64,000 nucleotides of DNA from Streptomyces griseocarneus (GTDB lineage: Bacteria; Actinomycetota; Actinomycetes; Streptomycetales; Streptomycetaceae). The DNA lies in the NCBI GenBank assembly GCA_003674045.1, contig PENC01000001.1, positions 868,001 to 932,000 of the forward strand, given 5' to 3'. The notes under the pieces were generated by a model. The model was not told where the DNA came from and did no database searches. It saw only the letters and a list, made by a program, of their open reading frames with translations. Positions 25,850-36,517 of this stretch are shown in pieces. Within the stretch, counting starts at the first letter, position 1, and every line of letters starts with the position of its first letter. A program made the position numbers and the translations under genes.

Positions 25850-26914
25850 GTGACTTCGGCGATCCCAGCTGTCGACACCGCAGGCGTCAACGCCCTGCTG
25901 GAGCGCGGACGGACGCTTGCCACGCCGGTGCTGCGTGCCGCCGTGAACCGGCTCGCACCACCCATGGACACCGTCGCCGCCTACCACTTCGGCTGGATCG
26001 ACGCCGAAGGCCGGCCGACGCACGGCGACAGCGGCAAGGCCGTACGCCCCGCCCTCGCCCTGCTCTCCGCGGAAGCCGCCGGCGCGTCCCCGGAGGTGGG
26101 CGTCCCCGGGGCCGTCGCCGTGGAGCTCGTGCACAACTTCTCGCTGCTCCACGACGACCTGATGGACGGCGACGAGCAGCGCAGGCACCGCGACACCGTG
26201 TGGAAGGTCTACGGGCCCGAGCAGGCGATCCTCGTCGGCGATGCGCTCTTCGCGCTCGCGAACGAGGTGCTGCTGGAGCTCGGCACGGTGGAGGCGGGCC
26301 GGGCGACCCGGCGGCTGACCACCGCGACCCGCAAGCTCATCGACGGCCAGGCCCAGGACATCTCCTACGAGCACCGGGAGCGGGTCACCGTCGAGGAGTG
26401 CCTGGAGATGGAGGGCAACAAGACGGGCGCCCTGCTCGCCTGCGCCGTCTCCATCGGTGCGGTCCTCGGCGGCGCCGACGACCGCACCGCCGACACCCTG
26501 GAGGCCTACGGCTACCACCTCGGCCTCGCCTTCCAGGCCGTCGACGACCTGCTCGGCATCTGGGGCGACCCGGAGGCCACCGGCAAGCAGACCTGGAGCG
26601 ACCTGCGCCAGCGCAAGAAGTCGCTCCCGGTGGTCGCCGCGCTCGCGGCGGGCGGTGCCGCCTCGGCGCGCCTCGCCGACATGCTCGCGGCCGACGCCAA
26701 GCTCACCGATTCCCAGCTCGCCGACTTCGACGAGGAAGAATTCGCCAGCCGCGCGGCGTTGATCGAGGAGGCGGGCGGCCGGGAGTGGACCTCCCAGGAG
26801 GCCCGCCGCCAGCACGCCACCGCGATCGAGGCACTCAACGGAGTCGACATGCCCACCGAAGTCCGCGCGCAGCTCACCGCGCTCGCCGACTTCGTCGTCG
26901 TACGAAAGAGATGA
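25850..26914 (+). CDS. polyprenyl (farnesyl-type) diphosphate synthase
   Basis: 354 residues from GTG 25850 (AGGAG 5-6 nt upstream). ATG 25775, which overlaps the hpnE stop, would add 25 low-complexity residues and is the alternative. First Asp-rich motif LLHDDLMDGDEQRR, second QAVDDLLGIWGD, product-release region GNKTGALLACAVSIGA. It makes the linear prenyl diphosphate, most likely the C15 farnesyl diphosphate needed by HpnD; chain length is inferred from context rather than from the residues before the first motif. Confidence 0.92.
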   Translation: MTSAIPAVDTAGVNALLERGRTLATPVLRAAVNRLAPPMDTVAAYHFGWIDAEGRPTHGDSGKAVRPALALLSAEAAGASPEVGVPGAVAVELVHNFSLLHDDLMDGDEQRRHRDTVWKVYGPEQAILVGDALFALANEVLLELGTVEAGRATRRLTTATRKLIDGQAQDISYEHRERVTVEECLEMEGNKTGALLACAVSIGAVLGGADDRTADTLEAYGYHLGLAFQAVDDLLGIWGDPEATGKQTWSDLRQRKKSLPVVAALAAGGAASARLADMLAADAKLTDSQLADFDEEEFASRAALIEEAGGREWTSQEARRQHATAIEALNGVDMPTEVRAQLTALADFVVVRKR

Positions 26915-26949
26915 TCACCATTCACCCGGTCTGACGGATCGTTAGTCGC

Positions 26950-26978
26950 CGGCCGACGCCCTGACGGGACGTCGGCCG
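26950..26978 (+). terminator. hairpin between prenyl synthase and shc
   Basis: Inverted repeat CGGCCGACG / CGTCGGCCG, 9-bp stem and 11-nt loop, in the only sizeable gap (118 nt) in the first half of the hopanoid operon. It could attenuate read-through or protect an mRNA end. shc then has its own AAAGGGGA site. Confidence 0.5.
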
Positions 26979-27032
26979 ACGGAGCCCCCAGCAACAGCAG
27001 AGAAGAAAGATCACTGCACTAAAGGGGAAACC

Positions 27033-29093
27033 ATGACAGCGACGACCGACGGAAGCACCGGGGCCCTGCCGCCCCGCGCAACCTCGGCCAACGACAGCTC
27101 CACCAGCACCACGGATTCGGCAAGCGCCGCAAGCGCGGCGAGCACGGCACGTTCGACAACCGCAACACCCCCGCCACCGGCCGCCGTCGACACCCCGTTC
27201 GCGGCGGCGGAGCGGGCCACGGCCCGCGCGGTCGACCACCTCCTGGCCCGGCAGAACGCCGAGGGATGGTGGAAGGGCGACCTGGAGACCAACGTCACCA
27301 TGGACGCCGAGGACCTGCTGCTCCGTCAGTTCCTGGGCATCCAGGACGAGAGGACGACGCGGGCGGCGGCCCTCTTCATCCGCTCCGAGCAGCGGCCCGA
27401 CGGCACCTGGGCCACCTTCCTCGGCGGACCCGGCGAGCTCTCCGCCACCATCGAGGCGTACGTCGCCCTGCGGCTGGCCGGGGATTCCCCCGAGGCCCCG
27501 CACATGGCCGCCGCCTCCGCCTGGATCCGGGAACAGGGCGGCGTCGCCGCGGCCCGCGTCTTCACCCGGATCTGGCTCGCCCTCTTCGGCTGGTGGAAGT
27601 GGGAGGACCTCCCCGAGATGCCACCGGAGCTCATCTTCCTGCCGAAGTGGGTCCCGCTCAACATCTACGACTTCGGCTGCTGGGCCCGGCAGACCATCGT
27701 GCCGCTCACCATCGTCTCCGCGCTGCGCCCCGTACGGCCCGCGCCCTTCCCGCTCGACGAGCTGCACACCGACCCGCTGCGGCCCAACCCGCCACGTCCC
27801 CCGGCCCCCGTCGCGAGCTGGGACGGCTTCTTCCAGCGCCTGGACAAGGTCCTCCACCAGTACCGGAAGCTGCCGCTGAAACGGCTGCGGCGCAACGCGC
27901 TCGCGTCGGCGTCCCGCTGGATCGTCGAACGGCAGGAGAACGACGGCTGCTGGGGCGGCATCCAGCCACCCGCCGTCTACTCCATCATCGCCCTCCACCT
28001 CCTCGGCTACGACCTCGACCACCCCGTGCTGCGCGCCGGGCTCGCGTCGCTGGACCGTTTCGCCGTCTGGCGCGAGGACGGCGCCCGGATGATCGAGGCT
28101 TGTCAGTCGCCCGTCTGGGACACCTGCCTCGCGACCATCGCCCTCGCCGACGCCGGGGTGAAGCCCGACCACCCGGCCCTCGTCAAGGCCGTCGACTGGA
28201 TGCTCGACGAGCAGATCCACCGGCCCGGCGACTGGACCGTGCGGCGGCCCGGACTCACCCCGGGCGGCTGGGCGTTCGAGTTCCACAACGACAACTACCC
28301 CGACATCGACGACACCGCCGAGGTCGTGCTCGCCCTCAAGCGCGTCGCCCACCCCGACCGGGTGCGGGTGGACGCGGCCGTGCAGCGCGCCGCCCGGTGG
28401 AACCTGGGCATGCAGTCCAGGAACGGTGCCTGGGGCGCCTTCGACGCCGACAACACCAGCCCCTTCCCCAACAGGCTGCCGTTCAGCGATTTCGGCGAGG
28501 TCGTCGACCCGCCGTCCGCCGATGTCACGGCACATGTGGTGGAGATGCTGGCGGTCCTCGGCAAGCAGCACGACCCGCGCACCCGGCGCGGCATCGAGTG
28601 GCTGCTGGCCGAGCAGGAGGAGAACGGCGGCTGGTTCGGCCGCTGGGGCGTCAACTACGTCTACGGCACCGGATCGGTGGTCCCCGCGCTCGTCACCGCG
28701 GGCATCCCGGCCTCCCACCCGGCGATCCGCCGGGCCGTGCGCTGGCTGGAGAGCGTGCAGAACACCGACGGCGGCTGGGGCGAGGACCTGCGCTCCTACC
28801 ACGACGACGCGTGGATCGGCCGCGGCGCCTCCACCGCCTCCCAGACGGCCTGGGCCCTGATGGCCCTGCTCGCCGCGGGGGAGCGGGAGAGCGAGGCCGT
28901 CCGGCGCGGGGTGGCCCATCTGGTGGCGACGCAGACCGAGGACGGCACCTGGGACGAGCCGTACTTCACCGGCACCGGCTTCCCCTGGGACTTCTCCATC
29001 AACTACCACCTCTACCGGCAGGTCTTCCCCGTCACGGCCCTCGGGCGCTACGTGCACGGCGAGCCCTTCGCCCCCGAACGCCTGGAGGCGTGA
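27033..29093 (+). CDS. shc: squalene-hopene cyclase
   Basis: 686 residues. A Ser/Thr/Ala-rich N-terminal tail of about 55 residues precedes the (alpha/alpha)6 double-barrel. The catalytic DXDD motif is D424-I-D-D427 (PDIDDTAEV). Several QW repeats are visible (QNAEGWW, QRPDGTW, QENDGCWGG, QSRNGAWG, QEENGGWFG, QNTDGGWGED, QTEDGTWDE). It cyclises squalene to hopene/hopanol at the membrane surface in a proton-initiated cascade. Length and motifs are normal apart from the tail. Confidence 0.97.
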   Translation: MTATTDGSTGALPPRATSANDSSTSTTDSASAASAASTARSTTATPPPPAAVDTPFAAAERATARAVDHLLARQNAEGWWKGDLETNVTMDAEDLLLRQFLGIQDERTTRAAALFIRSEQRPDGTWATFLGGPGELSATIEAYVALRLAGDSPEAPHMAAASAWIREQGGVAAARVFTRIWLALFGWWKWEDLPEMPPELIFLPKWVPLNIYDFGCWARQTIVPLTIVSALRPVRPAPFPLDELHTDPLRPNPPRPPAPVASWDGFFQRLDKVLHQYRKLPLKRLRRNALASASRWIVERQENDGCWGGIQPPAVYSIIALHLLGYDLDHPVLRAGLASLDRFAVWREDGARMIEACQSPVWDTCLATIALADAGVKPDHPALVKAVDWMLDEQIHRPGDWTVRRPGLTPGGWAFEFHNDNYPDIDDTAEVVLALKRVAHPDRVRVDAAVQRAARWNLGMQSRNGAWGAFDADNTSPFPNRLPFSDFGEVVDPPSADVTAHVVEMLAVLGKQHDPRTRRGIEWLLAEQEENGGWFGRWGVNYVYGTGSVVPALVTAGIPASHPAIRRAVRWLESVQNTDGGWGEDLRSYHDDAWIGRGASTASQTAWALMALLAAGERESEAVRRGVAHLVATQTEDGTWDEPYFTGTGFPWDFSINYHLYRQVFPVTALGRYVHGEPFAPERLEA

Positions 29094-29743
29094 TGACCAC
29101 CGGCACGGGTACCCCCTCCGCACCACCGCTGCTGGTCGCCTGCGCGCTCGGCATCGAGCGCCTCGCCCTGCGCGGCGGCACCCACGGCGGTGCGGCGGGC
29201 CCCGTGACCGTACTGCGTACCGGCATGGGCCCGCAGGCCGCGGACCTGGCCGTCACACGCGCGCTCCGCGTCCCCGGGATGCCCGACGCGGCCGTGATCG
29301 CCACCGGCTTCTGCGCGGGCCTGGCCCCGGGGATGCACCCCGGGGACCTGGTCGTCGCCGACCGGACCCGCGACCACCTGGGGCACACCGACTGCTCCGG
29401 CGTCGAGCTGCTCGCCAAGGAACTCGCGCGGGCCGTGCCCAGCCGCGTCATCCACACCGGCACCCTCATGGGCTCCGACCACGTGGTGCGCGGCGCCGAG
29501 CGCGCCGCCCTGCACGCCGGGGGCGCGATCGCGGTGGACATGGAGTCCGCCGCCACGCTCCGGAGCGCCGTGCGCACCGGCCCGCGCCCCGTTGCAGCCG
29601 TCCGGGTGGTCGTGGACGCTCCAGAACATGAACTCGTACGAATCGGGACGTTGCGGGGTGGAATATCGGCCTTCCGAGTGCTCCGCACCGTCCTTCCCGC
29701 TTTTGTCGAATGGCACCGATCTTTACTGCTCCCCAGGAGGTGA
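29093..29743 (+). CDS. hpnG: hopanoid nucleosidase/phosphorylase HpnG
   Basis: 216-residue purine nucleoside phosphorylase-like protein (TGMGPQAADLAVTRAL, IATGFCAGLAPGMHPGDLVVAD, AVDMESAATLRSA). ATG 29093 overlaps the shc stop (TGATG). In hopanoid loci this enzyme removes adenine from adenosylhopane to give the ribosyl intermediate. Its place between shc and hpnH supports that assignment over the general MTA/SAH nucleosidase role of the fold. Confidence 0.88.
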   Translation: MTTGTGTPSAPPLLVACALGIERLALRGGTHGGAAGPVTVLRTGMGPQAADLAVTRALRVPGMPDAAVIATGFCAGLAPGMHPGDLVVADRTRDHLGHTDCSGVELLAKELARAVPSRVIHTGTLMGSDHVVRGAERAALHAGGAIAVDMESAATLRSAVRTGPRPVAAVRVVVDAPEHELVRIGTLRGGISAFRVLRTVLPAFVEWHRSLLLPRR

Positions 29744-29748
29744 GCCAG

Positions 29749-30771
29749 ATGGCCATGCCGCTCCGCCAGTCCATCCGGGTGGGAACCTATCTGTTTGAAC
29801 AGAAGCTCCGTAAGCGCGACAAGTTCCCCCTGATCGTGGAGCTCGAACCGCTCTTCGCGTGCAATCTCAAGTGCGAGGGCTGCGGCAAGATCCAGCACCC
29901 GGCGGGCGTGCTCAAGCAGCGCATGCCCGTCGCCCAGGCGGTGGGCGCCGTGCTGGAGTCCGGTGCGCCGATGGTGTCCATCGCCGGTGGGGAGCCCCTC
30001 ATGCACCCCCAGATCGACGAGATCGTCCGGCAGCTGGTGGCAAAGCGGAAGTATGTCTTCCTGTGCACCAACGCGCTGTTGCTGCGCAAGAAGATCGAGA
30101 AATTCACGCCGTCCCCCTATTTCGCGTTCGCGGTGCACATCGACGGGCTGCGCGAGCGGCACGACGAGTCCGTTGCGAAGGAAGGGGTGTTCGACGAGGC
30201 GGTGGAGGCCATCAAGGAGGCCAAGCGGCGTGGCTTCCGGGTCACCACCAACTCCACCTTCTTCAACACCGACACCCCGCAGACCATCATCGACGTGCTC
30301 GACTTCCTCAACGACGAGCTCAAGGTGGACGAGATGATGCTCTCGCCCGCCTACGCCTACGAGAAGGCCCCCGACCAGGACCACTTCCTGGGCGTCGAGC
30401 AGACCCGCGACCTGTTCCGCAAGGCGTTCTCCGGCGGCAACCGGGCCCGCTGGCGCCTCAACCACAGCCCGCTCTTCCTGGACTTCCTGGAGGGCAAGGT
30501 CGACTTCCCCTGCACCGCGTGGGCGATCCCCAACTACTCCCTCTTCGGCTGGCAGCGCCCCTGCTACCTGATGAGCGACGGATACGTGCCCACGTACCGC
30601 GAGCTGATCGAGGAGACCGACTGGGAGAAGTACGGCCGCGGCAAGGACGCCCGCTGCGACAACTGCATGGCGCACTGCGGCTACGAGCCGACCGCCGTCC
30701 TCGCCACGATGGGGTCGCTCAAGGAGTCGCTGCGCGCGGTGCGCGAGAGCGTCGCCGGAAACCGGAGCTGA
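29749..30771 (+). CDS. hpnH: adenosyl-hopene transferase HpnH (radical SAM)
   Basis: 340 residues from ATG 29749, with GGAGGTG upstream. The [4Fe-4S] cluster motif is C38-x3-C42-x2-C45 (ACNLKCEGC), followed by [12 protein letters not shown]-terminal Cys-rich part ([31 protein letters not shown]) fits an auxiliary SPASM-like or structural site. It joins the 5'-deoxyadenosyl radical to hopene, the first step of side-chain synthesis. Confidence 0.95.
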   Translation: MAMPLRQSIRVGTYLFEQKLRKRDKFPLIVELEPLFACNLKCEGCGKIQHPAGVLKQRMPVAQAVGAVLESGAPMVSIAGGEPLMHPQIDEIVRQLVAKRKYVFLCTNALLLRKKIEKFTPSPYFAFAVHIDGLRERHDESVAKEGVFDEAVEAIKEAKRRGFRVTTNSTFFNTDTPQTIIDVLDFLNDELKVDEMMLSPAYAYEKAPDQDHFLGVEQTRDLFRKAFSGGNRARWRLNHSPLFLDFLEGKVDFPCTAWAIPNYSLFGWQRPCYLMSDGYVPTYRELIEETDWEKYGRGKDARCDNCMAHCGYEPTAVLATMGSLKESLRAVRESVAGNRS

Positions 30772-30776
30772 CGGCC

Positions 30777-31943
30777 ATGTCGGCCTCGGAGCCGGTCTCT
30801 CTCGGGCTCCCCGGCGTACCGGCCCGGCCCCTGGCACCGCGCCGCGTCTCGCGGCGCATCCAGGTCGGGCCGGTCGCGGTCGGCGGCGGAGCACCGGTGT
30901 CGGTGCAGTCGATGACGACCACGGTGACGGCGGATGTCGGTGCCACGCTCCAGCAGATCGCGGAGCTGACGGCGGCGGGCTGCCAGATCGTACGGGTGGC
31001 GTGTCCGTCGCAGGACGACGCGGACGCCCTCCCGGTGATCGCGAAGAAGTCGCAGATCCCGGTGATCGCCGACATCCACTTCCAGCCGAAGTACGTCTTC
31101 GCGGCGATCGACGCGGGCTGCGCGGCGGTGCGGGTGAACCCGGGCAACATCCGGCAGTTCGACGACAAGGTCCGTGAGATCGCGAAGGCGGCCTCGGACG
31201 CGGGCATTCCGATCCGTATCGGCGTCAACGCGGGCTCGCTGGACAAGCGGCTGCTGGAGAAGTACGGCAGGGCGACGCCGGAGGCGCTGGTGGAGTCGGC
31301 GCTGTGGGAGGCGTCCCTCTTCGAGGAGCACGGCTTCCGTGACATCAAGATCTCGGTCAAGCACAACGACCCGGTCGTGATGGTCAGTGCCTACCGTCAG
31401 CTGGCCGCCCAGTGTGACTACCCGCTGCACCTCGGCGTGACGGAGGCGGGCCCGGCCTTCCAGGGCACCGTCAAGTCCGCCGTCGCCTTCGGCGCGCTGC
31501 TGTCCGAGGGCATCGGCGACACCATCCGCGTCTCCCTCTCCGCCCCGCCCGCCGAGGAGATCAAGGTGGGGACGCAGATCCTGGAATGCCTCGGGCTGCG
31601 GGAGCGCCGTCTGGAGATCGTCTCCTGCCCGTCCTGCGGGCGCGCGCAGGTCGACGTCTACAAGCTGGCGGACGAGGTGACGGCGGGGCTCCAGGGCATG
31701 GAGGTGCCGCTGCGCGTCGCCGTCATGGGCTGTGTCGTCAACGGCCCCGGCGAGGCCCGTGAGGCGGACCTGGGTGTCGCCTCGGGCAACGGCAAGGGCC
31801 AGATCTTCGTCAAGGGCGAGGTCGTCAGGACCGTCCCCGAGTCGAAGATCGTCGAGACCCTCATCGACGAGGCCATGAGAATCGCCGAGGACATGGCGGC
31901 GAACGGCGCCGGGCCGGGGAAGCCCGACGTCGTCGTGGGCTGA
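30777..31943 (+). CDS. ispG: 4-hydroxy-3-methylbut-2-enyl diphosphate synthase IspG
   Basis: 388 residues, the two-domain bacterial form: TIM barrel ([28 protein letters not shown]) and a C-terminal [4Fe-4S] domain with ligands in SCPSCGR and [11 protein letters not shown]. It converts MEcPP to HMBPP in the MEP pathway. The gene begins five nt after hpnH. A dedicated copy within the hopanoid operon raises precursor supply; a second chromosomal copy elsewhere is usual in streptomycetes but cannot be seen here. Confidence 0.95.
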   Translation: MSASEPVSLGLPGVPARPLAPRRVSRRIQVGPVAVGGGAPVSVQSMTTTVTADVGATLQQIAELTAAGCQIVRVACPSQDDADALPVIAKKSQIPVIADIHFQPKYVFAAIDAGCAAVRVNPGNIRQFDDKVREIAKAASDAGIPIRIGVNAGSLDKRLLEKYGRATPEALVESALWEASLFEEHGFRDIKISVKHNDPVVMVSAYRQLAAQCDYPLHLGVTEAGPAFQGTVKSAVAFGALLSEGIGDTIRVSLSAPPAEEIKVGTQILECLGLRERRLEIVSCPSCGRAQVDVYKLADEVTAGLQGMEVPLRVAVMGCVVNGPGEAREADLGVASGNGKGQIFVKGEVVRTVPESKIVETLIDEAMRIAEDMAANGAGPGKPDVVVG

Positions 31944-32034
31944 CCGCGGGGCGCCCACCGGGGGAACGGGGACAGCGAGAAGGGGCCGGGACGGCAGCCC
32001 GGCCGAGGCCGAACGACCCAAGGAGGGGGCGCGC

Positions 32035-33957
32035 ATGTCGTTGCTGGAGAACATTCGCGGTCCGCGCGACCTGAAGGCACTGGACGGCGAGGAACTGACC
32101 GAACTCGCCGAGGAGATCCGTCACTTCCTGGTGCACGCCGTGGCCAGGACCGGCGGCCATCTGGGCCCCAATCTCGGAGTGGTGGAGCTCTCCATCGCCC
32201 TGCACCGCGCGTTCGACTCACCGTCCGACCGCATCCTGTGGGACACGGGCCACCAGTCGTACGTCCACAAGCTGCTCACCGGCCGTCAGGACTTCTCCAA
32301 GCTGCGGGGCAAGGGCGGGCTGTCCGGCTATCCGTCCCGCGAGGAGTCCGAGCACGACGTCATCGAGAACAGCCACGCCTCCACCGTGCTCGGCTGGGCC
32401 GACGGCCTCGCCAAGGCCAACCAGGTGCTCGGACGCTGGAACCGGCACGTCGTCGCCGTCATCGGCGACGGCGCCCTCACCGGGGGCATGGCGTGGGAGG
32501 CGCTCAACAACATAGCGGCCGCCAAGGACCGGCCGCTGATCATCGTCGTCAACGACAACGAGCGCAGCTATGCCCCCACCATCGGCGGCATCGCCGACCA
32601 CCTCGCCACCCTGCGCACCACGGACGGCTACGAGCGTTTCCTCTCCTGGGGCAAGGACGCCGTCCAAGGCCTCCCGGTGCTCGGCAAGCCGCTCTACGAA
32701 TCGCTGCACGGCGCGAAGAAGGGCTTCAAGGACGCCTTCGCGCCGCAGGGCATGTTCGAGGACCTGGGCCTGAAGTACCTCGGGCCGATAGACGGCCACG
32801 ACGTCGGCGCCGTCGAGTCGGCGCTGCGCCGGGCCAAGCGCTTCCACGGGCCCGTCCTCGTCCACGTCCGGACCGAGAAGGGCCGCGGCTACCAGCCCGC
32901 CCTGGAGGACGAGGCGGACCGCTTCCACACCGTGGGGGTGATCAACCCGCTCACCAGCGAGCCCCTGGCCCCGGTGGGCGGTCAGTCCTGGACCTCCGTC
33001 TTCGGCGACGAGATGGTGCGGCTCGGCGCGGAACGGCCGGACGTGGTCGCGATCACCGCGGCCATGCTGCACCCCGTGGGCCTCACCCGGTTCGCCGACG
33101 CCTACCCGGACCGCGTCTGGGACGTCGGGATCGCCGAGCAGCACGCCGCGACCTCCGCGGCCGGTCTGGCGACGGGCGGGCTGCACCCGGTGTTCGCGGT
33201 GTACGCGACGTTCCTCAACCGTGCGTTCGACCAGGTGCTGATGGACGTGGCGCTGCACAAGTGCGGCGTGACGTTCGTGCTGGACCGGGCCGGGGTGACC
33301 GGTACGGACGGTGCTTCGCACAACGGCATGTGGGACATGTCGATCCTCCAGGTCGTGCCCGGCCTGCGGATCGCCGCCCCGCGCGACGCCGACCAGCTCC
33401 GCGCCCAGCTGCGCGAGGCCGTGGACGTCAAGGACGCGCCGACCGTCATCCGCTTCCCCAAGGAGACGGTGGGCACGCCCGTCCCCGCGCTCGGCCGGAT
33501 CGGCGGCATGGACGTGCTCGCCCGCCCGGACGAGACCGGCGACGCGGAGGTGCTCCTCGTCGCGGTCGGCGCCATGACCCAGGTCTGTCTCCAGGCCGCC
33601 GAACTGCTCACCGCGCGCGGCACCCCCTGCACCGTCGTCGACCCGCGCTGGGTCAAGCCCGTGGACGAGGCCCTGCCCGACCTCGCCGCACGGCACCGCA
33701 TCGTCGCCGTCGTCGAGGACAACAGCCGCACCGGCGGCGTCGGCTGGGCTGTCGCCCAGGCCCTGCGCGACGCCGAGGTCGACGTGCCGATCCGTACGTT
33801 CGGCATCCCCGAGCAGTTCCTGGCGCACGCCAAGCGCAGCGAGGTGCTCGCGGACCTGGGGCTCACCCCCGCCGAGATCGCCGGCCGCATCAGCGCCGCC
33901 CTGGCCCGCGCCCGGGCGGGTGAAGCAGAACAGGCCTGTAAGGAGAACGACGCATGA
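32035..33957 (+). CDS. dxs: 1-deoxy-D-xylulose-5-phosphate synthase
   Basis: 640-residue thiamine-diphosphate enzyme, full length. TPP motif [30 protein letters not shown], substrate region [16 protein letters not shown] and C-terminal [11 protein letters not shown]. It condenses pyruvate and glyceraldehyde-3-phosphate, the entry step of the MEP pathway. AAGGAGG lies before ATG 32035. The stop overlaps hpnO (ATGA). The 91-nt gap after ispG holds no gene. Confidence 0.96.
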   Translation: MSLLENIRGPRDLKALDGEELTELAEEIRHFLVHAVARTGGHLGPNLGVVELSIALHRAFDSPSDRILWDTGHQSYVHKLLTGRQDFSKLRGKGGLSGYPSREESEHDVIENSHASTVLGWADGLAKANQVLGRWNRHVVAVIGDGALTGGMAWEALNNIAAAKDRPLIIVVNDNERSYAPTIGGIADHLATLRTTDGYERFLSWGKDAVQGLPVLGKPLYESLHGAKKGFKDAFAPQGMFEDLGLKYLGPIDGHDVGAVESALRRAKRFHGPVLVHVRTEKGRGYQPALEDEADRFHTVGVINPLTSEPLAPVGGQSWTSVFGDEMVRLGAERPDVVAITAAMLHPVGLTRFADAYPDRVWDVGIAEQHAATSAAGLATGGLHPVFAVYATFLNRAFDQVLMDVALHKCGVTFVLDRAGVTGTDGASHNGMWDMSILQVVPGLRIAAPRDADQLRAQLREAVDVKDAPTVIRFPKETVGTPVPALGRIGGMDVLARPDETGDAEVLLVAVGAMTQVCLQAAELLTARGTPCTVVDPRWVKPVDEALPDLAARHRIVAVVEDNSRTGGVGWAVAQALRDAEVDVPIRTFGIPEQFLAHAKRSEVLADLGLTPAEIAGRISAALARARAGEAEQACKENDA

Positions 33958-35360
33958 CACCCGACGGCACCGACGCCGCCAAGGGCTTCGACCTCGCCCG
34001 GCTCCTCGCCGAGCGCGGTGGCGAGCGCTACGAACTGCACGCCCGCCACCTCAACCACCAGCTGCCCCGCATGCTCCACACCATCGGTTTCGACAAGGTC
34101 TACGAGCGGGCCGAAGGGGCGTACTTCTGGGACGCCGACGGGCAGGACTACCTCGACATGCTCGCGGGCTTCGGGGTGATGGGCGTCGGCCGCCACCACC
34201 CCGTGGTGCGCAAGGCCCTGCACGACGTCCTCGACGCCTCCCTCGCCGACCTCACCCGCTTCGACTGCCAGCCGCTGCCCGGCCTCCTCGCCGAGAAACT
34301 GCTGTCGTACACCCCCTATCTGGACCGGGTGTTCTTCGGCAACAGCGGCACCGAGGCTGTCGAGACGGCGCTGAAGTTCGCCCGCTACGCGACCGGCAAG
34401 CCGCGCGTCCTCTACTGCGCCCACGCCTTCCACGGCCTGACGACCGGGTCGCTGTCCGTCAACGGCGAGGACGGCTTCCGCGACGGCTTCGCCCCGCTGC
34501 TGCCCGACACCGCGATCCCGCTCGGCGACCTCGACGCCCTGGAGCGCGAACTGCGCCGCGGGGACGTGGCCGCGTTCGTGGTCGAGCCCATCCAGGGCAA
34601 GGGCGTCCACGAGGCGCCACCGGGCTTCCTGCGCCAGGCGCAGGAACTGCTGCACCGCCACAAGGCCCTGCTCATCGCCGACGAGGTGCAGACCGGCGTC
34701 GGCCGCACCGGCGACTTCCACGCCCACCAGCACGAACCCGGCGTCGAGCCGGACCTCGTGTGCGTGGCCAAGGCGCTGTCCGGCGGCTACGTCCCCGTCG
34801 GCGCGACCCTCGGCAAGGACTGGATCTTCAAGAAGGTCTACTCCTCCATGGACCGGGTGCTCGTGCACTCCGCGAGCTTCGGCTCCAACGCCCAGGCCAT
34901 GGCGGCAGGCCTCGCGGTCCTCTCCGTCATGGAGGACGAGCAGCTCGTGGCCAACGCCCGGCACACGGGCGAGCTGCTGCGCTCCCGGCTCGCCGCCCTC
35001 GTCGACACGTACGAGCTGCTGCACGACGTACGCGGGCGCGGCCTGATGATCGGCATCGAGTTCGGCAAGCCGAAGTCCCTGGGCCTGCGCAGCCGCTGGG
35101 CGATGCTCCAGGCCGCCCGCAAGGGCCTGTTCGCCCAGATGGTCGTGGCGCCGCTGCTCCAGAAGCACCGCATCCTCACCCAGGTCTCGGGCGACCACCT
35201 GGAGGTCATCAAGCTCATCCCGCCCCTGACCATCGGCGAACCCGAGGTGGACCGCTTCGTCACCGCCTTCACCGCCGTCATGGACGAGGCCCACGGAGGC
35301 GGCGGCCTCATGTGGGACTTCGGGCGGACGCTGGTGAAGCAGGCGGTGGCGAATCGTTAG
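33954..35360 (+). CDS. hpnO: class III aminotransferase HpnO
   Basis: 468-residue PLP-dependent aminotransferase of fold type I, class III. PLP region [17 protein letters not shown], Schiff-base lysine in [15 protein letters not shown], and [17 protein letters not shown]. Last gene of the hopanoid operon. The family member in this position converts ribosylhopane-type aldehyde to the aminotriol side chain (35-aminobacteriohopanetriol), the main streptomycete hopanoid polyol. About 40 extra residues at the N-terminus are typical of this group. Confidence 0.9.
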   Translation: MTPDGTDAAKGFDLARLLAERGGERYELHARHLNHQLPRMLHTIGFDKVYERAEGAYFWDADGQDYLDMLAGFGVMGVGRHHPVVRKALHDVLDASLADLTRFDCQPLPGLLAEKLLSYTPYLDRVFFGNSGTEAVETALKFARYATGKPRVLYCAHAFHGLTTGSLSVNGEDGFRDGFAPLLPDTAIPLGDLDALERELRRGDVAAFVVEPIQGKGVHEAPPGFLRQAQELLHRHKALLIADEVQTGVGRTGDFHAHQHEPGVEPDLVCVAKALSGGYVPVGATLGKDWIFKKVYSSMDRVLVHSASFGSNAQAMAAGLAVLSVMEDEQLVANARHTGELLRSRLAALVDTYELLHDVRGRGLMIGIEFGKPKSLGLRSRWAMLQAARKGLFAQMVVAPLLQKHRILTQVSGDHLEVIKLIPPLTIGEPEVDRFVTAFTAVMDEAHGGGGLMWDFGRTLVKQAVANR

Positions 35361-35379
35361 TTCAGGGCTGCGCCCCTTC

Positions 35380-35410
35380 AGGGGCGCGGGGAACTGCGCG
35401 ACCAGCCCCT
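35380..35410 (-). repeat. dispersed intergenic repeat, copy 3
   Basis: 31-bp match to the element at 5251-5285, in inverse orientation, 20 nt past the hpnO stop. Together with the adjacent GGGGCTGCGCCCCTTCAGGGG sequences it lies in the 3' region between converging genes. Confidence 0.8.
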
Positions 35411-35466
35411 ATGGACTCGCAGGCGCCCACTGAGGTGAGGACCCGCCCCAGTGGGCGCAGCGGGGG

Positions 35467-35484
35467 CCGGGGCGGCAGCCCCGG
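35467..35484. terminator. hairpin between hpnO and phosphatase gene
   Basis: Inverted repeat CCGGGGC-GGCA-GCCCCGG between converging hpnO and the tyrosine phosphatase gene; probably serves both strands. Confidence 0.6.
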
Positions 35485-35497
35485 TGGGAGAACCCCG

Positions 35498-36292
35498 TCA
35501 GGCGGTGAGCAACCGCTCCCGCAGTCGCTCCCGCAGGGGCAGGTCAATCCCCAGCCCCTCCCCGAGATACTTCTCCGCCGTACCCCACCTCTCCTCGATC
35601 GCCGAGAACGCCGCCGCCAGATACTCCGCCCGCGCCTCGAACATCGGCGACAGCAGCTCCGTGATCTCCCGCGGCTCGGCCGTCGGCTTCCGCATCCGGT
35701 ACCGCCGGTGCATCGCGTTGGATTCCAGATAGTCCGTCTCGATGGCCTCCCGCGGCACCCCGAGTGCCAGCAGGGTGACGGCGATCGACAGCCCGGCCCG
35801 GTCCTTGCCGGCGGCGCAGTGCATCAGCACCGGCACGGCGTCGTCGGCGATCAGCCGCAGGACGCGGCCGTGCTCCTCGGTGCGCGTGACGACCATCTCG
35901 CGGTAGCTGGTGCACATCCGGTCGGCCCCCCGCGTCCCGGCCAGCATCTCCCGTACCCGCGCCACGTCCCCGGAACGGACCAGCCGCCAGAACTCGGTGC
36001 CGTCCGCCGGGTCGCTGAGCGGGATGTTCACGTTCCGCACCCCGACGAGCCCGACGTCCGGCCCGTCGAGCTCGATGTCGGCGGCGTTGCGGAAGTCGAG
36101 GACCGTGTGCAGCCCGAGCGAGTCGAGGAAACATCGGTCCTCCTCGGTCGCGTGGGCCAGATGCCCGCTGCGGAAGAGGACGCCGGCCCGTACGCGCCGC
36201 CCGTCGGCGGCCGGGAGACCACCCAGGTCGCGGAAGTTGCGGACCCCCGCCAGCTCGGGCTCGGTGGACGGGACATGCGGCGTCTGCGTCAC
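35498..36292 (-). CDS. tyrosine/serine protein phosphatase (DSP-like)
   Basis: 264 residues from GTG 36292, with GGGAG 6 nt upstream; the longer frame runs into unlikely sequence. The phosphate-binding loop is HCAAGKDRAG (HCx5R with a Lys, typical of the bacterial tyrosine/lipid phosphatase family PF13350). The N-terminus has the family start VRNFRDLGGLP and the general-acid region NIPLSDPAD. It removes phosphate from phosphotyrosine or phosphoinositide-type substrates; the true substrate is unknown. Divergent from the SGNH gene with a 225-bp shared region. Confidence 0.9.
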   Translation of the reverse strand: MTQTPHVPSTEPELAGVRNFRDLGGLPAADGRRVRAGVLFRSGHLAHATEEDRCFLDSLGLHTVLDFRNAADIELDGPDVGLVGVRNVNIPLSDPADGTEFWRLVRSGDVARVREMLAGTRGADRMCTSYREMVVTRTEEHGRVLRLIADDAVPVLMHCAAGKDRAGLSIAVTLLALGVPREAIETDYLESNAMHRRYRMRKPTAEPREITELLSPMFEARAEYLAAAFSAIEERWGTAEKYLGEGLGIDLPLRERLRERLLTA

Positions 36293-36517
36293 GGTGCGCT
36301 CCCAGGGTTCGGCCGTCGGCGCTGTACGTCGACGGAGCGACGGAAATGACTGGCTGGACGACTTTACGACAGTGGTTGTACGGGCAATCGGCCCGCGAAG
36401 ACACCCGAGCCGACGTATTCCGCTTGGGTCGACTTTGTCGGGGTGGGATACATCACTGCACGTCAACCCCTGGTTACGGTGGCGTAGGTCACTCCTGAAG
36501 GTGAATGATGTGCTGAC

